A stretch of 64,000 nt of DNA from Lineus longissimus (taxonomy: Eukaryota; Nemertea; Pilidiophora; Heteronemertea; Lineidae), in contig NC_088314.1 of NCBI RefSeq assembly GCF_910592395.1, forward strand, positions 5,394,001-5,458,000, in the 5' to 3' direction. Each line of letters begins with the position of its first letter. Position 1 is the first letter of the stretch. Under the pieces are notes generated by a model. The model searched no databases, had not been told where the DNA came from, and saw only the letters and a program-made list of their open reading frames with translations. This document shows positions 35,701 through 48,176 of this stretch, one piece after another. A program made the translations under genes and the position numbers.

Positions 35701-38700
35701 TATTTTTTTGAGCAAAAGAAGTCCCAAATCAAGGAAGGAGTTTGCCAGCATTTTGATGGTCAGGTTGTTTGATAAATATGGTGTTAATAGACAGTCCAAA
35801 CACTTGCCTCTCTGCACTCTTTTAGATTGTCCGGCATTGCTGTTGAACAAAATGCCATACATGCTCTGGCGTATTGGGCGGAAAAAGTCAACTGCTGGTG
35901 GTAGATCTTTACATCTCTCATCTTCTAATGCAACGTCTATCTTCACCTCACCCTGTGGGAATTAATGGAAACTAATTATCCAACTCCGCACATCTTCACT
36001 CTTTTTTTAACCTTCAAAATTACCATGAACATAGCATAATGCAACCCGAGCACTGTCACCGCACAAAAGATTTCCTTGACAGTTTTGAATTAACACGACC
36101 TCGACCTCGACTTTCACAGCTTTCAGCCATTTTAAAGAGTGTTGATGTTATTTTACTAGTACTCTTTCATTAGCCTACTTCCAATACTAAAGTAAACTAA
36201 ATCCATTAGAAAGGTTGCCTCAGTAAGTTGCCGATTAATCTTGATTTTTTTTTTACCACATTTACAATTTGTTAATACCATGTTTACATCTGAAGTGCAT
36301 TAGCAAAATGAAGAAGAGAAAAAAACTGCCTGCTCATATTCAACTTCACAGCACAGTTCAAAGACTCCTGCTAAAGGACAACAAACTTGGGTTTTTTCTG
36401 GTAATCAAAATCTATATAGACATTGTCAAAAGTTCAATTATCCATACCAAAACTGTCACCGCGACAATAGGGCTTCGAAAAGTTCTAAAAGCTAACCATA
36501 CCTGTGTCAAAACTTGGTAGATGAATGGACTCATCAAACCTTTCTGATGTCTTTCACTGGCTATTCTCATGATTTCTGGCGATACTAAAAGTGGCCCAAC
36601 TCCAGCCTCGGCTAACTTCTCAGCACTTGTCTTGTGAGCAGCACCAGACAACTGCAATAGGGTATGAGAATTTATACTTTCATATTTGATGGTTTAATTT
36701 CTTCACACTAATTCATCGGGCTGAATAAACCAGGTTTAAGGTAAAAGTACGGCATTCTCCATGGAATTATCTACACATGTAAAAGAAGGGTGGAAATCGC
36801 TGATTCTTCATGAAAAACATTGGTTGGAATTAAAGAGGGATGGTAGTAAGATTTAAGATTCTGCCCTATATGAAAAAAAGTTGCACCTACCTTGCTTGAT
36901 ATCTTCATGCCTGGCAAAGAAGCTTCTGGACTAAGTCGGTTTGGACTAGATGAATTACTACTTGATGATGAACTGGAGATGGAGCTTAGTTTGTGTGGAT
37001 CACTAAGTTTTGGACGAGCACTCCCTACAGAAAAGAAAGAATCATATAAACAAAAGATATCAGACCCATGCAAATGAGCACATACAACAAACATAAAGAC
37101 TCCACTGCTGGACTGGCCATGCTCCTGGATGTGATTTCTTGTGAGGTCCATGTGAGGTCATCTAACAACTACTGATAAAAGAAGAACTTTAAATGTCAAA
37201 CTACATGGACTAAACTTGAAGGCTAGGCTATCAGGCTACCTTTACCCCTTTCGTTACTACCCTCGATTGTCAGTGGATCTTACCTGAAGGTTTGTCTGGA
37301 TCTTCCTCTCGTTCAGACTCGATCTTCTTAATCTTTCCATGGAGTGCTTCAGCCTTCAATTCCTTCTGGGGCCTTTCTATCCTCACTTGACTAGGGGGTT
37401 CAATGACTATGGAGGGTGTCTGGGGCATGGCATAACCTGATTCTCCTTGGATGTAAACAGACTCGGCCTCGGAGAGTTGCTCCTGAAGACAAGGGTAGGA
37501 TTAATAGGTGATCCGACATTTGTGATATTGTCCTCATCTTGTTACATTTAAAAGGATTTTAATCACTGAATAGCATTGGTTGTGCCAGGTAACTCCCGCT
37601 TGGTGGGGACGGAACACTACTTTCTAACACAACCAACCATAAACCGAAACAATCCTTCTCCTATTTGGTGTTAAGAAGACCCAAAAATGATTGTCACATC
37701 AGGCACATCAGACAAATAGTTTACCTCGTAAGCCTTGCTGGCCTCACTTGGCCTCTCAGCAGGGTAACTCCCAGGGTCCTTGGATGGGCTTTTTTGTTCT
37801 GGAAAAACACCTGAAAGAAAAAATCCCAGAAATATAATCCACAGGACCTTTCACAAAGAATCTACAGTGGAATCTCTCTACTAGGGACGCCCACACGATT
37901 GACAGTTGTGGTTCATAAAGGCGACATACTTCAAGATCTGTCAAGACTGAAGTTTTTTTTTCAAATTTCATAACATTTGCCCGATAGACAACAGGAATGA
38001 GGCACCTTATCTCACACATCACACAAAAACTGACCATGCGTTTTAGGGAGGTACTTGAGAAAACCTTCAGCGGTTCCGTTGAGGTAATACTGCACACTCT
38101 GTTGTAGTCGTTTCATTTTGTTTTTCAAGTCAGTTTGGGTTGGGCTGAAGACCTGCCGACCAACTGCTTCCAAATCATCCACGGAGTCCAAACGGCGCAC
38201 ATACTGAACCACAGCTGGAATGATGTCCTTGTCATGAAGCTGAAAAATATTCAAAAATATGTTAGAAAACAACAACAACTATTCAATCATCTTCAATAAT
38301 TGGAAATAGATAACTAAAAGTTTTTTTGCAAGTCGTTTTGATAACTCATTTCCCACCAGTATGTACTTGTGGTCATGTACCGTACCTCTATGTTCCATTC
38401 TCTCGGATTTTTGTTCAAAAGTTGACAGAAAAATTCCCTAAGATCTTCTTCTGTTAAGATGTGATTACCTGAAAAGACGAACAATGAAATGCGTTTCACA
38501 ACTCTGCCAATAAAATGTACGACATCATCTCAACTATGTGGTTAGGCAGAATGGCTTTTGAAGAAGACCAGCAGTTTTCACTAGAGAGGGCATACCAAAA
38601 AATCAATCAAAAACCAATGCCATTAGTGCATACACTTCTTACTGATATACACTACTAGCAGTAGTAAATTAACCAAATGAGTTAGCCTTTAAGGCTGTAC

Positions 38701-40987
38701 CGAGTTGCATGCACACATTTTCCGAGGCGCTGTTCCAATTTAACTGTTCCAAAAAATGTTTAAAATTACACCATGAAGTGAAAAGAACCTTGAAAAGTCA
38801 AAAGGCAGATTGTGAAGAAGGCATAATTTGGAGTCAATGTCAAAAACAATCTTTTTAATATAATGATAAGAAATATTTTTCTATTTTGCTATTAAATGTA
38901 CCATGGGCCTCAGTGGTGGCCATGACATGCAAGACTACAATACTTGCAATACTTTATTCAACCAACTTACATTTAAAGTTAACTTGCTCTCGAGTGTCTG
39001 TTATTTCAAAAATTCTTTACAATAATGGGCAGATTTCTTTTCCATCGAACAAGATCGTCTTACTTCAAAACTGTCAACTTGATGAAGCCAATTCTTCCCA
39101 CAAGTGAAGTTAATTACTTGAATTACTTGCATTATGCCAACAATACCTCACCATTGACAGTTCATACAGTAGACCTACAGCACCATCAGTATCTCAGCCT
39201 AAAAGGGTCTAAGCAATGTCTCTTACAACTATATATACGGTGCACTCGGGGCTATCATGCTGGCGCCACCAGTGTTTCTGCCAGAAATAAATTCAAGGGG
39301 GGGCAAAACCATAATTTTGTAGAAAATCCTGGTCAAAACAACAAATTTTGCCTGTTTTTGGACAATTTAGGGGGGGCAACTGCCCCCGTTGCCCCCCCTC
39401 TGGGGGAAACCCTGGCCACCTATGGTACACTACCAGAACATAAATCTTTAGGTTCTATGTATTTACATTGTTCATGAAGGCCCTCAATTTCACTTTTGAC
39501 CCAAAACAGCAAAATAAATCCCAGAAAATCAAGTCAGGATGTTTATTTATGTCTCGGTCTCTGCCCGAGCGAGAAAAAGACCTTATATTTGGGCTGTGCT
39601 CCAGATAAAATAGGCTTCTTCTGAGTGTGAAATTAAATCCCAGTTCAATCAGAGGGAACATCTGGATTCTAGAAAGCCCCTATCTTGACATATTGCAGCC
39701 ACAACTTTGTTTTCTGTTGATCATCAAGTCAGGTCAATGCAAGGCACAATGTACTATGCAGGTAGTTGCTGCATGAATGAACTAAGAGTATACTGCCTTC
39801 CCTACTTTAGGGTGTCGATAGGCCCTTTTCCACATAACGGCGATGACAGAATACATCATCATGGCCAAAGACACCAGATTATTGCTTTACAGTCATCTTA
39901 CTTGTTTGTGTGTGACGACTTATGATATTGTTCAGCATGTTCAATGCAATACATCTGGCCAAAATTTTCGAGAATCTTGAGTGACCATTTGTTTCAAAAC
40001 CTTGTCACAAAGCATATGTATGTTCCCACAAAATATGTGGGAGGGGCACCCAAGTCCTTTAATCTCTTTGAAACAGACTGAATGAATATGATACAGTCAA
40101 GCAAAAAAATGTTGACAGCTGACAGCTCTCAAATTGGATTGTTGATTTTGACATTCATGACTAGCTGACCATGTTTTGACAGCTGTCAAACTCATAATAC
40201 AAGTCTATAAGAACATCTAACACCGACATGATTACTGACAATGACAACACTCATCAAACTCACCAAGCAGAGCACCAAAAACACAAAAACGGTTTGGATG
40301 CAAATCCAACTGTTTTGCGACCTCGTCCATGACAAACTCCTTGGTCATCAAATTTCCACTAAACTTGAGCTTTAGGCAGTGGGCTGAGAAAAAGCGTGGA
40401 GGATCAAAAATGGCATAGTCAGCCTCCTGAGCCAACAGTCCGTCGAACCCGTTTTCCCGAAGATATGCAATAACCTCCTGTCTGTGATCATCCATTGAGG
40501 AAGCAACTGTCACACCGAGGTCACGAAACGCCATCCGTAAACATGTCCGTACACAAGTCGGTGGCAACCACCATACTTTGGGTGGTGGCGTCCCTTTTAG
40601 ATGAACATGGCGGAATATTTTGGATGCCTTGTCGCGGTTTTCAACTTGGGTTTTGGCCCATTCACCAAGCTGCTGCAGTTCGACAGCACCGTTAAAAAAC
40701 ACAACCAAATATAGCTGTGCATTTTTGCACACTTGCACCAGATTTACAAGAAATTGCAGCATGCGATTCCACTGTCCTCCACAGACCCAATCGGAGTAGA
40801 ACCCTCCATACAAACGGTCTAAGCACGTCTCTGCATCAATGACCAAACACAAGCCTGATGAAGGGGCAGCTCGTGCCCTCTTGGCTGCTGCAGAAATGGA
40901 ACCCCGGGAAATTTCGAGCAGGTCCACCAGCTGACAGGCGTTCGGACAAACAGTCTCTATGTAGTGCAGCAAGCTCTGAACACCCAT
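32746..40987 (-). CDS. FAM120A: FAM120A/B/C-type protein (constitutive coactivator of PPAR-gamma-like)
   Basis: RNA-binding scaffold family; vertebrate members A, B and C act with Src/PI3K signalling, PPARG and RNA. Exons in order: 40987-40264, 38468-38386, 38239-38035, 37810-37725, 37482-37284, 37024-36891, 36651-36502, 35952-35808, 35439-35178, 34948-34834, 34563-34357, 34043-33842, 33576-33356, 33237-33080, 32932-32746. All phases agree; 1025 residues against about 1100 in human FAM120A. Exon 1 starts MGVQSLLHYIE and encodes the XPG-like (PIN-type) N-terminal domain with VIDAETCLDRLYGGF and EVAKQLDLHPNRF. The middle carries SERHQKGLMSPFIYQVLT and KRLWLGQLVEDKNRRLRAFL; then FMSGVEAAIYANDVCGAPIPW. 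The C-terminus is RG-rich, as in FAM120A and C. A serine run sits in the 37024 exon. The intron after 35808 has a GC donor. Likely a single pre-duplication co-ortholog, so the letter A is approximate. Confidence 0.94.
39285..39420. repeat. G/C-run repeat in FAM120 intron 1
   Basis: A stretch with GGGGGGG runs and the phrase CCCCCCCTCTGGGGGAAACCC; a related CCCTCTGGGGGAAACCC occurs near 25816. It looks like a dispersed repeat with inverted G/C runs. The class is not recognised. Confidence 0.35.
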
Positions 40988-41149
40988 TATGCGACATCTG
41001 CACTCTCTACGTTTAATTTTTCACATCATATCACATCGCTTTTTCGCAAAATTTCCTTTCCGTAGCTGTCAGGAGGCAAAACTTGGAGCGCTTTTCCAGC
41101 CCACTTTTCAACCAGTGCTTGCCATGTGCTCCGCTAAGCATAGACACAA

Positions 41150-41160
41150 GCGCATGCGCA
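41150..41160. promoter_or_regulatory. NRF1-type palindrome upstream of FAM120
   Basis: GCGCATGCGCA matches the NRF1 consensus (YGCGCATGCGCR) and lies 163 bp upstream of the FAM120 start codon, the expected position for a CpG-type housekeeping promoter. The sequence match is direct; binding is inferred. Confidence 0.55.
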
Positions 41161-43093
41161 GAACGGAAAACCCTGGTTAAACGTGGTAGAGAAATTATGC
41201 AGATCATAAACATTTCATTTTAAGCAGACAGCTTTGCATTTTGACGTTAAAAAAGACAATTGGGCACTGGATATAAGAAAAAATGGCTCCGGCTACATTG
41301 TTTTACCATATGCATAATCTCTGCAAGAAGTACTTTGCATCTTTTATCAAATAAACCCATATTCCAGCCCTGTCTCCGCTAATTTAATTGACCTCTCTGG
41401 TTGGTTGATTGATTGACAGTTCAAATGGAACCTCATTATTACTGGTAGTATAAGCGACCCTTGAATTGCGTGTCCCCAAGTGACCTTAGAATGAGAAAAC
41501 GTTCCTATCATTGATCTATAAGACTTGCAAGGGTATCAGGGATTTCTTGCACACTAATACCCTGGCTTATATTTTCCTGGAGCCTGCAGCGGGGTCAACA
41601 ATCCATTATCCTGCCCCATGCAGTAAGTCCAGCCCCCCTTCCCCACTCCTGTTTGAGATACACTTTCTGCGCCCTACGATTTTCTAGGGGAAGGTGGTCT
41701 TCTTTAGTCCAAACCTAGGGTCTAAAATCTACGAGAAAACGAAAAAGAGGGACTTAAACCTATTCAGAAAGATTTCATGCAACATGACATAATGGGTGCT
41801 TCTTCATTTAAAAAGGTGACTCATTATTATTCCTTGTTTTCGGTATAAAAACTCATAGATAATAAAAATATTGCGGTAAGATGATTTAAATGTGATTTTA
41901 GGAAAAAGATTCCCCACCCCCACCCCTCGAGAGAGGTCGAAATTTAGTAGATGGCCATTCCCTAGATAGTGGTAGTGGTGGTGGTGGTTTGGGGGGGGGG
42001 GGGGATCATATAAATGCAAGTATTTGCTGAGTCGGGGGGGGGGGGGGGTCAGGGGAGTCTAACCCCCACCCTTGCAACTTGGCCGGTGCATCTGGCCCCG
42101 CCATCCATTCAGATTTGTCTAATTAGGCATTTGTCGAGTGTCAACCGCAACCAGGTAGGCCTACTGCCATCAGTTTTCCCCCAATATGGTCCACCTTTTG
42201 CCTCACGAAATTGATATACCACTATGAAGGCATCTGTATGCGATTTTATGAGCTGACGCTTTTAAATTTCCCGCCCCGAGCTATCCCAGGGTCGCATTCC
42301 CAGGGTTGCTCAACATCAGAACTTTCTGGCTTATTTAACGGGAATCTACTTTGCTCCCCAAGAGATTATAATGACTACTGTTTACGAGAATGAGCTTTCA
42401 AGATGTATAAACGGCTTCTTCGCTCTTGGTCGAAAAGGATTGCATTGCTGTATTGCAGGGTTAATACCGAGGGACTATCACTGAGGTGCTGCCAGTGCGG
42501 GCGCGTATAGAGTTAAATGTCTCGCTCAGTCATAACGCTGTGAAGGATGTGCTGCTGGAATGCCCCGATTGTTCCAATATTGGTCATCTTGTGACGATGT
42601 GATTCAAAAGCAAACAAGGACTGACAACGAATTTGAGGGCTTCTTTCCAAAATTGCACTGAAGACAGATTGATCAAATAAAGTATTTTTATGTAGGCTAT
42701 ATTATTATTGATGTCTTTTTGGTGGCACGTTCTGCATGAGAGAAAGGACTTTGGGAGGATTCACAAGTCTTCTAAGATGACTGTGGTACCAAGTAGTACT
42801 CAAGTTGTACTTAAAGAGTTGTCAGGTAGATATTGGGTACTACCGGTTTCGTGAGATCAGATAACCAGCTGACAGAGGTTGGTTGTTCCATTGTCCGTCC
42901 TTGCGAGATGGTTACCATGGTACAACCAAATCAGTTGTCTTGTATCACCCATGTAGAACGCGAGTGTAATGTTGTCTTGTACAGCTAAAGGACCCTTTGA
43001 AGGTTGTGTCTATGTCTTCCCAACCTGACCAGATAACCAGCTGGAAGAGGTTGGTTGTTACGTAGGCTGTCCTGTCGTCTCCAAAGTTCATTA

Positions 43094-43127
43094 GTAAACA
43101 TAATGCTCAAAATTGATTCATGAAAAA
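43094..43127 (+). repeat. Exact 34-bp copy of the palindrome loop
   Basis: This sequence, from GTAAACATAATGC to TTCATGAAAAA, is identical base for base and in the same orientation to 5492-5525 in the spacer of the palindrome. Flanks differ on both sides. The two sites are 37.6 kb apart. Confidence 0.9.
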
Positions 43128-43458
43128 GGTGAAAGGGCAATATTAAGCAAGCAGTAATGGACAAAAGTGTAATTTCATTAAATGAATATTGTTTTTAGAC
43201 ACTATAACATTTTAGGCCTACTTTTCCGTAAACCACGAGAACAATGTATGTGAAAAAAACAACACATATAAGTGAGGCGCCGAGTATATAGTATTTGTAA
43301 GGTAAAGAAAAGCTCGGTCTCTAAAGTCTGGAGGTCCGGAGTCCGTGAGCGCTGACAGTCTAGTGGCGCGGCCGACGGATAGATCGAGAGGGCGGTTTGG
43401 GGTTCCGCCGCAGGTGCTTGCATGCATTGGTCGTATCCCCGATACCTTTACAAAGACA

Positions 43459-43610
43459 ACAAATCTGGTGGCATCCAATGACGGTAAAGGAATTGACGGT
43501 GAAGTTACAAAAAATCTGGTGGCATCCATGACGGTATAGGAATTGACGGTGAAGTTACAAAAAATCTGGTGGCATCGAATGACGGTATAGGAATTGACGG
43601 TGAAGGATCT
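43459..43610. repeat. ~51-bp tandem repeat, about three copies
   Basis: The phrase AAATCTGGTGGCATC begins at 43461, 43512 and 43562, each followed by ATGACGGTA and GGAATTGACGGTGAAG. Spacing is 51 and 50 bp, with single-base differences between copies. A diverged partial copy with TGGCAT and ATGACGG follows to about 43640. Confidence 0.85.
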
Positions 43611-46600
43611 CGTGGCATATCGGATGCGCATCCGATGACGGTTTTATATAAATATTGTATATATATTTTAGTTTTATACTATGTAATATGTTAAGTGCAA
43701 GCTCTAGTGAACTCACACAGCTGTTTGACATAGGGAAGCATCCCCCCCCCCCCCAAACCCTGTCCTTCCGATATGTTTTGGCCAGTTCATTGGGGCTCCG
43801 CGGATACTCCTAGCTTCTGACATGTTTAGCTAGTGCATTTGGGGGTTTTGGAAACATGTGTAAGGGGGAGTCATTTTGTGTCTGGGTCTTGAATCTCACA
43901 AAGACAAAATCTTCGAAATCTGATACATAATAATATAATTGATTTAGCGCTAACGAAACCGCCTTAGCTGATTTGTGATGCGAGATGGGTCAAAGAAATA
44001 TTGATGCTACAAGATGTATATTGTGGTCCTTTAAAGCGTCCCAGAAGGACTTATTGAGGGGGGGGGGTTAAAAATGCACCAGCATTTTCAGTGGATGAAA
44101 CAATTAATAAGGTCTAGGGTGAGACAACGGTAGTCTCATGCACTAACGCGAGCGAGCGTATTCCATGGTTTGTAAAAGGGGATTGACCCATGTACTAAAG
44201 TGACGAAGCGTCTTCCTATAACACAAGCGGAACAGGATAAATGCAATTAATTGTGTCTGAAGTGCATTTTGTCGATGCCATTCGGTTACATCTGTGCCAC
44301 TTGAGCGTCCCAGATAAAGCTTCCTGTAGATCTAGAGTTCATTCAGAAATATCCAATTCGGACATTCGAAGTGTCACTGTGAAGAAGCCTCTGAACCGTC
44401 CATCCCAGAGCAGATTAAAACATATGTCCTGTATGTCTAATGGACGTGTCCGAATAATTATGGTGACAGTGGAGTTAATTTTTTTGCTGTGTTGGGCACA
44501 TACAGGAACGTTGGGGATGGGGAGGGGAATGCCAAACACATTGCCCGAATCCTTTGGGATAGACGACGGAGAAATCTACACATCGTCCGGGTGTATAAAA
44601 TTGGAAGTTTCCTGGTCGGAGTTGTCCATGACGCTGTCCACCATCCGCGGATACCCGAGTCACCTCAAAGCAGGCACCTTTCGGGGAAGAGTAAGACATC
44701 CTAAGGAAATCAGGGGTTAATGTTCACATCTCCGGCCCTGACAATTTCGGGGACTCTCAGTACACTTGGGTGGCACAATCGAAGGGGGGGGGCTGATGGT
44801 CAGCGTACATGTATATAGATAAAGTCTTCGCAAGTGTAAGCAAGCTAGGGGTTACGTGAGGTGAATGCACCAACCAGTACCAGTCCCACTACTAACTCAG
44901 TGTTGGCAACGACTCAGAAACGTAAATAAGAAATTTAGAACAGAGGCTCCATTTCAGCACAAGTTGGCGAAGTCCTCTACACCCGTCAAGCAAGCCCGCG
45001 TACAATATTTGATGGCAAGCCCAAGGTGGTACGGAATTAAAAGTTAGTTACCAGAAACCACACATGCTTCTGTTTATAAATGAAAATGACACTAAACCTC
45101 TCTTTAATAATTGATTTGTGCGAAGTTACGACTGGGTGAAGAATTTCTCACATTGTTGTCTTGGTGCCTCTATTCAATTAAAATGTTCATATCCCGCCAT
45201 GCAAATATCAATTAAAGGTCATTTTTTGTCGGCTGTGAAAATAATGTAGTTCAACTGGAACTGTACTGTACACTCTCTTTCCTCTCTCATAAGCGAACCT
45301 TTTGAGAGGAAGGCTCAGAGACGATTTACGATAATTCAATCTCAACATGGCTAGAAAATGGAGACAGAGTTGTGACTGATCATCCTACTCCAACCAGACC
45401 TCCTGTGATCCGTTACATAATGCTGCATAATGGTAACAGTTACTGCCCTTTCTCCACCAGAGAAAAGAAAACAAATCCCAAATGAATGTAAGACGATAAC
45501 TGTTGCGTGTTTTTTCATAGCAGGGATGATCATTCCTAGAGGAGATGTAGGCTTTACCTGCCCTGCTCCTGGCACCGACCAACACCGCGATCCCCGGACA
45601 GTTTCATCCCCCGGGTTGATCCCAAAGCCTCCATGGAAACAGGAAGGTCAGCTCCCAGCTTGGCATCACCACGACCGGATAATACGGCGGACAGTGTTGC
45701 ATTGGTTCCAAATTTAGCCTACACTCCCGAGACAGTGGTGTTCATGGTCAACCCATGTCGCCGCTCTCGTTGATATTTAAACCAGACAACCAAGTATCTC
45801 ACTGAATGGCTTAGTGAGAATCTTATTTGCCAAATTAAATTAGTCGGTGGCACCGAAATATCCGCGAAATTTACCAATTGTATGCAAATTGGCTATCAGT
45901 TGCTTGACCTGCGTAATGGGAGACAAGTTGTTTTTGCTCTATGATCTGGGCGGAGACGGATGGGTTGAAGACAAGGGCACGGCTGCCTTTACAACAATGG
46001 CTGTTAAAGGCGTGACTCGTTCGTGAACATTGTTTTTGACTGTCCTGCGGGTAATTCGAAATAAACATTGCCGTATTAGGCCCACGATTACCAGACACAC
46101 CAAGGTGACGAAAATTCAACTGTTGAGTTGGCCTGCATCGGTGTATACCAGCAATGATGAAATTTTACATTCAATTTCATGTTTCAATTTTTTACAAAGA
46201 CAATGTTTAGTGGATCCGCTTGCAAATGATATAATATTATAGGGTTTGAGTTGCGGCCAAATAACCGGGCCACTAAAGGTGGTCCGAATTCGTTTTTTTA
46301 ACCATGCATCCTCGGACACTATGTCCAAGTGTGGACGGATATTTGTGGTTAAAACTACACAATAACACCAAAGTTACGAAAATCTGAATAAAGAATACAT
46401 TTATCGTTTTTATAGACCAACTAAGCACATAGTGGTTGTTCTAATATCAATATCGGGCCTATGAGAATAAAAATGTTTTAATATGTATACAATGTTTGCC
46501 GATTGTATTCAGATTTCGTGTAACTATCGAATATTCCAATCCAGTCCACGCTGCGATCGTGGGCAGTGCCCTTTGCTCGGGTGGAGGACATCAGTGATGT

Positions 46601-46754
46601 CATAGTCATCAACTAGGCGCTGTAGGGTTAATATTGCAGAATTTATCAAATTGTGAATCAAATATGAATTCATGTGCAGTAATTGAATGGTATTTTGATC
46701 GGTAAATACCATTGACATACTTATTAGTCTCGCGATAATGTCAAGTGCAGATCA

Positions 46755-46762
46755 TGACGTCA
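46755..46762. promoter_or_regulatory. Full cAMP-response element upstream of KLF15
   Basis: TGACGTCA, the perfect palindromic CREB/ATF site, lies about 210 bp upstream of the KLF15 start codon. In vertebrates KLF15 responds to fasting signals, so a CRE is plausible biology, but one 8-mer does not prove control. Confidence 0.45.
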
Positions 46763-46970
46763 TCGCTCACCACCAGGTCACATGGGCAGGCCTGGTGGTG
46801 TTCATTGATGATAAGATCCTAAATCTTACGAGTTATCCCAAATGGTTCAAAACGTAAACATCTCGTCTGCTACTATAACAATCAGTCTTCCGTCAGTAAG
46901 TTTAGTCCTTGAGAATTTTGTTGTGTCTCTGGAATTTCATCTGTTCTGGCTTGGCCGCGACTTCATCATC

Positions 46971-47948
46971 ATGACCACAGACTGGGTTTCGAGGAACTTC
47001 GGAAACGAGGACTTCATCCCTCTAAGTTCCAGTATCGAAAGGGAACAGTGGACTTTACAGCGGCTGAACTCCTCTGGAGAGGAAAGTGATGCGACCGACG
47101 GCAGTTCGAGCCCGGCGTCATGCTGGAGTACGGAAGCAATTGACGACGAACTTTACTTGGAGTATCTTTTCTCACAAGGATTAGCCGATTCTATTGAAAA
47201 ACCGAACCCCGTGAGTAATGAAATAGTTAAAACATCCAGCCCACAAGTAAGTGCATTTTGTGATAGTTACTGTGCTAGTGTCTTCAATGAAAAACATTCG
47301 GGCCATTTTACAACAACCGAGGACGTTTTCCACAACAATAATGACTTGGTTGTGCTTGGTGTAGGATTGAAAAACCTTATGCAAGCGCAAAGCGTGAATT
47401 CTCAACAACCAAACTACAGGCAGCAGTTAAACAAGTTGTCACAAGCACAATTAAAAGCCCAAAAACTAAAATCGTGTGCTAATTTGTCTGATTTGTTGTA
47501 CAACTGCAATTCAGTGAGAACTACTGTGTCGGTGAACTGTAAGCACAACCCTTTAATGTCGTCTGCTGCTGGAATTCGAGCAGGGACTCCGTCCAATGTC
47601 ATGGAGATGCTGCATACGATCAGACTTAGGGCGCCAAGACAGACGAACCGCGCGGGCAGCGCAAAGGAAAAAGCTGAAGACAAGATCTATCACTGTACGT
47701 ACCCGAACTGTCAGAAGGTTTACAGCAAAAGTTCGCATCTAAAAGCGCACCTTCGAAGACATACCGGTGAGAAACCGTTCGTCTGCACGTGGCCGGCTTG
47801 CGGGTGGAAGTTCTCCCGGTCTGACGAACTTGCGCGGCACAAACGGTCACATTCTGGAATAAAGCCATATCAGTGTAAAATCTGCGAGAAGAGGTTCTCT
47901 CGGTCGGACCATTTGTCGAAACATTTGAAGGTTCACAGGAAAAGATAA
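46971..47948 (+). CDS. KLF15: Krueppel-like factor, KLF15-type
   Basis: Nuclear transcription factor binding GC/CACCC boxes; KLF15 controls fasting, amino-acid and lipid metabolism in vertebrates. The 325-residue frame has three C-terminal C2H2 fingers from about residue 240 to the end, with the KLF linkers HTGEKPF and HSGIKPY. The phrases [35 protein letters not shown] and [14 protein letters not shown] match KLF15 better than KLF2/4/5 or KLF9/13. An N-terminal acidic-serine segment ([13 protein letters not shown]) resembles the KLF15 SEDDSDASS region. All coding sequence is in one exon. The start at 46971 was chosen for its A at -3 and the following [10 protein letters not shown]; an in-frame ATG at 46842 would add 43 mostly hydrophobic residues and is less likely. 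Confidence 0.9.
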   Translation: MTTDWVSRNFGNEDFIPLSSSIEREQWTLQRLNSSGEESDATDGSSSPASCWSTEAIDDELYLEYLFSQGLADSIEKPNPVSNEIVKTSSPQVSAFCDSYCASVFNEKHSGHFTTTEDVFHNNNDLVVLGVGLKNLMQAQSVNSQQPNYRQQLNKLSQAQLKAQKLKSCANLSDLLYNCNSVRTTVSVNCKHNPLMSSAAGIRAGTPSNVMEMLHTIRLRAPRQTNRAGSAKEKAEDKIYHCTYPNCQKVYSKSSHLKAHLRRHTGEKPFVCTWPACGWKFSRSDELARHKRSHSGIKPYQCKICEKRFSRSDHLSKHLKVHRKR

Positions 47949-48176
47949 CTGCCGGAAACCGGATCCCTGGAAAGTTTTGGATAACATCCGCACTTGGTTG
48001 CCGGTTGCGACGTTCAGTTCCCGGTCCAGTGCCGCGCCGTCCCGTCGTCATATAGGGCAGTGGACATGTCTCTACGGAATAGTTCAGTGTAGGAAGGAAA
48101 CGAGTACAAGGCGAGTTGAAATCACCAATAGTTAAAACGTCGCCTTTTCGCCCATGGCCATGGTTGTGACGTTGTG

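Larger units (their letters stand above)
41161..46754. other. Intergenic stretch between divergent FAM120 and KLF15
   Basis: No exon with recognisable similarity. Holds two long G runs (41991-42004 and 42034-42048), a C run (43742-43754), a direct repeat sharing AGATAACCAGCTG and AGAGGTTGGTTGTT (42859-42887 and 43031-43058), the 34-mer shared with the palindrome, and a ~51-bp tandem repeat. A 159-codon open frame (44241-44720) has a hydrophobic segment but no recognisable homology. Confidence 0.6.

Noticed and set aside
40232-40263. Extension of FAM120 exon 1 (EFDECCHCQ)
   Set aside because: This is intron read-through past the GT donor at 40263-40262; splicing there joins in phase to GNHILTEEDL.
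43202-43631. Minus-strand frame with repeated FTVNSYTV
   Set aside because: Produced by the 51-bp tandem repeat; the spacing alternates 51 and 50 bp, so it is not maintained as coding.
46842-46970. Upstream in-frame ATG of KLF15
   Set aside because: It adds 43 hydrophobic residues unlike KLF N-termini; the ATG at 46971 has better context. Cannot be fully excluded.
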